A stretch of 15,633 nucleotides of DNA from Thermoplasmata archaeon. GTDB lineage: Archaea > Thermoplasmatota > Thermoplasmata > Lutacidiplasmatales > UBA184. The stretch covers positions 1 to 15,633 of the forward strand of contig JASHWL010000093.1 of the NCBI GenBank assembly GCA_030044105.1, written 5' to 3'. Both the position numbers and the translations under genes were made by a program. The notes under the pieces were generated by a model that saw only the letters and a program-made list of their open reading frames with translations, did not search any database and was not told where the DNA came from. Positions 12,672 through 15,633 of the stretch are shown here, in pieces; within the stretch, counting starts at the first letter, position 1, and each line of letters opens with the position of its first letter.

Positions 12672-13940
12672 TCAGGCCGCCGGCGGGTGCGCGGGGTCGG
12701 TGATCCCGTGCAGGCCGGCCGCCAGCAGCCACGCCACCACGAACGACAGCACGAAGATCACGAGCATCACCGCCACGATGCCGAGCTCCTCGATCCCGAG
12801 CTGGTGGAGCGCGGCGGTGCCGCCCCCGAACAGGAGCCCGTTCGGGAGCGACGTGGCCCCGGACGCGTGCGCGAACTGCGTCTGGGCGAAGAACGCGATC
12901 ATCGAGACCCCGAAGAGGCCGCCCATGAGGTGGCCGGGGAGCAGCCCCACCGGGTCGGTGTACCAGTGGAAGCGCGCGAAGATCCGATCCCCGATCCAGA
13001 ACACCGGGCCGCAGAGCACCCCGAGGACGATCGCGCTGCCCGGGCTGACGAAGCCGGCGAGCGGGGTGATCACGATCAGGCCCATCAGGATCCCATTGAC
13101 GGCGTTCAGGAGGCTCGGCCGGCTGCCACCGAGCAGCCAGAGCGTGGCGGTGAGCGAGAACAGGGCCACGGCCGCGGCGAGGAAGGTGGTCAGGACCACC
13201 ACGACCGCCTCGTCGTTGAACGCGAGCACCGAGCCCGGGTTGAAGCCGAACCAGCCGAGCCAGAGCAGCAGGATGCCCAGCGTGATCCAGCCCGGGCTCA
13301 CCCGGAGCGGCACGGGGATCGCCTCCTTCGCGCCCCGCGCGCGCTCCTCCCGCCAGATCTGGTACATGACCCCGAGGCCGGCGGCGCCCGCCGCCCCGTG
13401 GACGACCAGCCCGCCGGCGAAATCGACCATCCCGAGCTTGGCGAGCCAGCCGGACGGGTTCCAGATCCAGGCGGCCGGGAGGTTCCAGAGGAAGACGAAG
13501 TAGACGACGGAGTAGCCGACCACCGCGGAGAGCTTCAGCTTCCGGAAGAACACGACCCCCACGAGCGCGAGGGTGACCGCGGCGAAGGCGGTCTCGAAGA
13601 GGAAGTAGACCCCCGTCGTGAGGCCGGAACCGGTCACCGACCACCAGACGTCGGTCGCCGGGTTCGCCGCGCTGCTCGTGAAGCCTCCGAGGAAGAATCC
13701 CGGAGCGTAGAACGGGTTCCCGATCACGCCCATCCACGTCGGCGCGAACGCCGTGTTGAACCCGACGATCGCCATCACGACCAGCGCGAGGCCCGTGAAG
13801 AGCACGGTCTTGTACAGGCTGAACGAGAGCTCCTCCCCGAGCTCCCCGACCTCGAGGAAGCCGACGGCGATCGTCATCAGGAAGACGAGGAGACCCGCGA
13901 GCAGGACCCACAGGTTGTTGACCAGGTCCGTCGGAATCAC
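12672..13940 (-). CDS. amt: Ammonium transporter, Amt/Rh family
   Basis: Trimeric membrane channel moving ammonium across the cytoplasmic membrane. The 422-aa product has about 11 hydrophobic helices and the key residues known from AmtB: the MVDFAGGLVVH block with Asp173 and the first twin histidine His181, LLLWLGWFGFNPGS (224-237), and YTDPVGLLPGHLMGG (327-341) with the second histidine His337. Phe115/Phe119 in LFETAFA are the likely gate. The N-terminus FLEVGELGEELS differs from the common LVRxKN loop but is near one Amt subgroup. After the last helix (about 388-409) only LHGITDPAHPPAA remains: the conserved cytoplasmic C-terminal tail is missing. The start is GTG at 13940; no upstream in-frame ATG is evident. 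No glnK lies beside it in this window. A TATA-like element is about 55 bp upstream. Confidence 0.93.
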   Translation of the reverse strand: MIPTDLVNNLWVLLAGLLVFLMTIAVGFLEVGELGEELSFSLYKTVLFTGLALVVMAIVGFNTAFAPTWMGVIGNPFYAPGFFLGGFTSSAANPATDVWWSVTGSGLTTGVYFLFETAFAAVTLALVGVVFFRKLKLSAVVGYSVVYFVFLWNLPAAWIWNPSGWLAKLGMVDFAGGLVVHGAAGAAGLGVMYQIWREERARGAKEAIPVPLRVSPGWITLGILLLWLGWFGFNPGSVLAFNDEAVVVVLTTFLAAAVALFSLTATLWLLGGSRPSLLNAVNGILMGLIVITPLAGFVSPGSAIVLGVLCGPVFWIGDRIFARFHWYTDPVGLLPGHLMGGLFGVSMIAFFAQTQFAHASGATSLPNGLLFGGGTAALHQLGIEELGIVAVMLVIFVLSFVVAWLLAAGLHGITDPAHPPAA

Positions 13941-13990
13941 GAGGTTCCCGTCCCCTGTCCGGGCGACGGTACCGCGAGCCCCGGGCCCTC

Positions 13991-14000
13991 CCTAATAAGG
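13991..14000 (-). promoter_or_regulatory. TATA-like element for amt
   Basis: Read on the minus strand this is CCTTATTAGG, the main AT-rich stretch before amt. Its centre is about 55 bp from the GTG at 13940, implying a leader of about 30 nt. Confidence 0.45.
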
Positions 14001-14060
14001 TCCGCTGCACGGGAGCCGGGGGTTACGTTTCGACCGTCACCGGACGGGTCCAGAGCAAAG

Positions 14061-14068
14061 CCTATACC
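14061..14068 (+). promoter_or_regulatory. TATA-like element for the 105-aa membrane protein
   Basis: CCTATACC is centred about 25 bp before the GTG at 14089, so the transcript would begin at the start codon. This supports the GTG choice. Confidence 0.5.
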
Positions 14069-14088
14069 CCCTGTCCCCAGCGCCGGCC

Positions 14089-14406
14089 GTGGTCGATATC
14101 CAGGAGACGCCGGCGGTGCCTCCGACGGACTACGGCGGCGATGAGCGGGCGGGCTACTTCGTCGCGGCCGGCACCCTGGTCTTCCTGGGATGGGGCCTCG
14201 GGGTCCTGCTGAACCTGGGCCTCCACTGGATGGCGCCGACCGACGGGATGACCGTCGCCGGGATCTGGTTCGGGCGGACGATGGGGACCTACGCGTGGGC
14301 CGCGCTCGGCTTCGGGATCATGACCGGCCTGGTCGGCGCGGGCATGATCGCGGTGGCCCGTGCGACGCCCCGCGGGCGCCTCGTGCTGCCCGGCTCGGAC
14401 TACTGA
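14089..14406 (+). CDS. Small two-TM membrane protein, unknown function
   Basis: I do not recognise the family. The 105-aa product has a short acidic N-terminus (1-22), two hydrophobic segments at about 24-46 (FVAAGTLVFLGWGLGVLLNL) and 68-90 (YAWAALGFGIMTGLVGAGM), and a basic tail ending PGSDY. The loop between them (47-67) contains HWMAPTDGMTVAGIWFGRTMG. Both termini are probably cytoplasmic by the positive-inside rule. The start is GTG, consistent with a leaderless transcript from the TATA-like element at 14061-14068. It stands divergent to amt across about 150 bp and its last 7 bp overlap the convergent zinc-protein gene. The position next to amt does not by itself show a link with ammonium transport. 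Confidence 0.7.
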   Translation: MVDIQETPAVPPTDYGGDERAGYFVAAGTLVFLGWGLGVLLNLGLHWMAPTDGMTVAGIWFGRTMGTYAWAALGFGIMTGLVGAGMIAVARATPRGRLVLPGSDY

Positions 14407-14618
14407 GCCCGACCGGCCCGGGCCTGGGCGCGCCCGGCGATCCGCCGGGACGGGGGGATGCGGGCCGCGACCGGTCCCTTCGCGTTCTTCTGCGCCGCGG
14501 CGCAGTCCGCGCACATGCGCTCTTCCGAGTCCAGGCACGCGCGGCAGAAGGTCCGTCCGCACACGGTGCAGCCGAGCGTGGCCGGCGCTCCGCAGCGCGC
14601 GCACTGACCGACTAGCAC
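14400..14618 (-). CDS. Eight-cysteine small zinc-binding protein
   Basis: A 72-aa protein whose first 39 residues hold four CxxC pairs: Cys6/9, 17/20, 25/28 and 36/39, in the spacing CX2C-X7-CX2C-X4-CX2C-X7-CX2C. Eight regularly spaced cysteines suit two zinc ions, possibly in a cross-brace or HIT/B-box-like fold. The remaining 30 or so residues are Arg/Ala-rich and basic. The function is unknown; nucleic-acid or protein binding is a guess from the fold type. The start is GTG at 14618, two bases after the TAA of the upstream HAD phosphatase gene, with GGGAGG (14628-14633, read on minus) inside that gene. The two are therefore probably co-transcribed and translationally coupled. The 3' end overlaps the convergent membrane-protein gene by 7 bp. 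Confidence 0.72.
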   Translation of the reverse strand: MLVGQCARCGAPATLGCTVCGRTFCRACLDSEERMCADCAAAQKNAKGPVAARIPPSRRIAGRAQARAGRAQ

Positions 14619-14620
14619 GT

Positions 14621-15358
14621 TTAGTTCCCTCCCGGCGAGGAACTCCGCCGTGCCAACACGGTGCTGGCCTTAAGCCCTTCGACGAAACCGGCGGAGTACG
14701 AGGCCCGGGTGACGTACCGGGCGGCCCGGCGCGCCGCCGCGCTGCCCGACGCGAAGCTGACCCCGAAGCCCGCGGCGCGAAGCATCGCCGCGTCGTTGTC
14801 GCCGTCGCCCAGCACCACGCAGTCGCCCAGGGTCCAGCCCCGCTCGGCGAGCACGCGGTCGAGCGCGGCCTTCTTGCCGCGGCCCTCCTGGAGCAGGTGG
14901 ATCGCGTAGCCGGTCGGCTCGGCCCGGACCCCCGAGCCGCGCAGCACCCGGCGGACCGCGCGGATCGGGACGTCCGACTCGATCGCGACCTCGGTCTCCC
15001 GCCACCGGTCCGTGAACAGCGGCCGGACGGCGAGTCCGCTCCGGCGGAGCCGGAGGAAGGCGCGACGGGCGATCGCGCGGTCGGCGAGCCGCTCCACGGT
15101 CTCCCGGTCCCCGGTCTTCCGGTAGATCAGGCCGCCGTTCTCCGCGACGATCGGGCCCGAGAGGCCCAGCGAGCGATGGAAGGCGAGCGCGATCGGCAGC
15201 ACGTTCCCCGTCGCGAGGATGACGGGGATCCCGCGGTCCTCGAGCCGGCGGATCCACCGCACCGCGACCGGGTCCAAGCGCCGCTCGCGGTCGGTGACCG
15301 TCCCGTCGATGTCGGTCACGACCGCCCGGAGCGGACCCCGCGGCCCCGTCCGCGTCAC
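14621..15358 (-). CDS. HAD-family phosphatase, archaeal phosphoglycolate phosphatase type
   Basis: Cytosolic Mg-dependent phosphatase of HAD subclass IIB. Seen in the 245-aa product: motif I DIDGTVTD with nucleophile Asp16 and acid/base Asp18, motif II ATGN (49-52, Thr50), the cap region (about 80-155), motif III Lys at 162/163 in GRGKKAALDRVL, and motif IV GDGDNDAAM (184-192). Length and the short C2-type cap match archaeal enzymes such as Thermoplasma TA0175, which hydrolyse 2-phosphoglycolate; sucrose-phosphate and other sugar phosphatases of the same subclass are alternatives. The start is GTG at 15358, since no nearby in-frame ATG is seen, 22 bp after the gatE stop. It is followed within 2 bp by the zinc-protein gene, so gatE, this gene and the zinc gene may form one operon. 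The C-terminal Ser/Gly tail is not conserved. Confidence 0.87.
   Translation of the reverse strand: MTRTGPRGPLRAVVTDIDGTVTDRERRLDPVAVRWIRRLEDRGIPVILATGNVLPIALAFHRSLGLSGPIVAENGGLIYRKTGDRETVERLADRAIARRAFLRLRRSGLAVRPLFTDRWRETEVAIESDVPIRAVRRVLRGSGVRAEPTGYAIHLLQEGRGKKAALDRVLAERGWTLGDCVVLGDGDNDAAMLRAAGFGVSFASGSAAARRAARYVTRASYSAGFVEGLKASTVLARRSSSPGGN
14628..14633 (-). promoter_or_regulatory. Ribosome-binding site for the zinc-protein gene
   Basis: GGGAGG on the minus strand, 9 bases before the GTG at 14618 and inside the last codons of the HAD phosphatase gene, supporting the GTG start and coupling. Confidence 0.5.
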
Positions 15359-15380
15359 GTCCCTATGTCTCCCGCGACCC

Positions 15381-15633
15381 TCAGGGCTCCGCGTCGCCGA
15401 TCTCGCGGGCGATGGCGCGGCGCAGCGCCGCGGCGACCTCCTGCCCGTCCCGGCGGCCGCGGACCTCGCGCATCACGTCGCCCATGAGCGGCGAGAACGC
15501 TTCCGGTCCCCGCTCCCGAAGGAGCGCGAGGTTCGCCTTGACCACGCGGTCGACGATCGCGGCCAGCTCGCCGGGGCCGAAGCCCGAGAGCCCGGCCCGC
15601 GCGGCCGCGGACGAGACATCGGGCACGCCCTCG
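15381..15633 (-). CDS. gatE: Glutamyl-tRNA(Gln) amidotransferase subunit E, C-terminal part
   Basis: GatDE converts Glu-tRNA(Gln) to Gln-tRNA(Gln) in archaea; GatE binds the tRNA and activates the glutamyl group. Only the last 84 codons are in the window and the frame runs off the right edge. The visible part is the YqeY-like tail shared by GatB and GatE: GELAAIVDRVVKANLALL, then RERGPEAFSPLMGDVMREV, then RGRRDGQEVAAALRRAI. The ERGxxAxxPLMG block is characteristic of GatE, whereas GatB typically has FLVGQVMKxT. The residues before it (EGVPDVSSAAARAGLSG) also fit GatE. A GTG at 15626 is an internal valine, not a start. GatB is the remaining alternative. Confidence 0.82.
   Translation of the reverse strand, partial: EGVPDVSSAAARAGLSGFGPGELAAIVDRVVKANLALLRERGPEAFSPLMGDVMREVRGRRDGQEVAAALRRAIAREIGDAEP

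Noticed and set aside
15624..15626. GTG as the start of a complete 81-aa gene
   Set aside because: The frame continues past the window edge and the residues upstream fit GatE; the codon is an internal valine.
1..15633. CRISPR arrays, insertion sequences, integrase or toxin-antitoxin genes
   Set aside because: No regularly spaced direct repeats, transposase motifs or terminal inverted repeats were seen; base composition is even apart from short promoter islands.

Overview
This is a GC-rich (roughly 70% by eye) archaeal window carrying 17 protein genes, packed closely on both strands. The archaeal assignment rests on several genes: a Hel308 helicase, an Orc1/Cdc6-family protein, an MptE-type pterin kinase, GatE, archaeal SecE/Spt5/L11, and AT-rich TATA elements about 25-30 bp ahead of starts with very short or no leaders. 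The linkage ftsZ-secE-spt5-rpl11 is euryarchaeal. Proteins are not strongly acidic, which argues against a haloarchaeon. A GC-rich relative of Thermoplasmatota fits, but that placement is inference and no 16S is present.

Layout. 1-1899 (+) is the 3' part of a Hel308-type helicase. It converges on, and overlaps by 128 bp, a minus-strand Orc1/Cdc6-like AAA+ gene (1772-2980) whose P-loop lysine is replaced. An AT-rich near-palindromic island (about 2981-3020) separates that gene from a divergent MscS channel (3073-3981), followed by isocitrate dehydrogenase (4039-5145). Next come a convergent YjbQ-family gene (5150-5560), a two-TM membrane protein (5623-6192), a Lys/Ala/Pro-tailed small protein (6199-6555, minus), a polytopic GT-C-like membrane protein (6686-8518), and MptE (8482-9225, minus).

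From one shared TATA element near 9255, mptE runs left and ftsZ (9297-10430) runs right. After a 206-bp spacer rich in inverted repeats comes the operon secE (10637), spt5 (10907), rpl11 (11895) and an unrecognised 98-aa gene (12359), with the last three tightly coupled. Spt5 carries an extra N-terminal beta-rich region of about 130 residues behind a Pro/Ala linker. The usual rpl1-rpl10-rpl12 continuation is absent here.

An ammonium transporter lacking the usual C-terminal tail (12672-13940, minus) stands divergent to a 105-aa two-TM protein. The window closes with a minus-strand cluster: gatE (3' end only), a HAD phosphatase of the archaeal phosphoglycolate phosphatase type, and a 72-aa eight-cysteine zinc protein.

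Most of the window is housekeeping: replication/repair, division, translocation/transcription/translation, central carbon and pterin metabolism. I did not find a convincing new defence, mobile or biosynthetic system. The points most worth a second look are the degenerate Orc-like ATPase, the Spt5 N-terminal fusion, the 98-aa gene coupled to rpl11, and the unusual inverted repeats around ftsZ and secE. There is no gene-free stretch above 300 bp.
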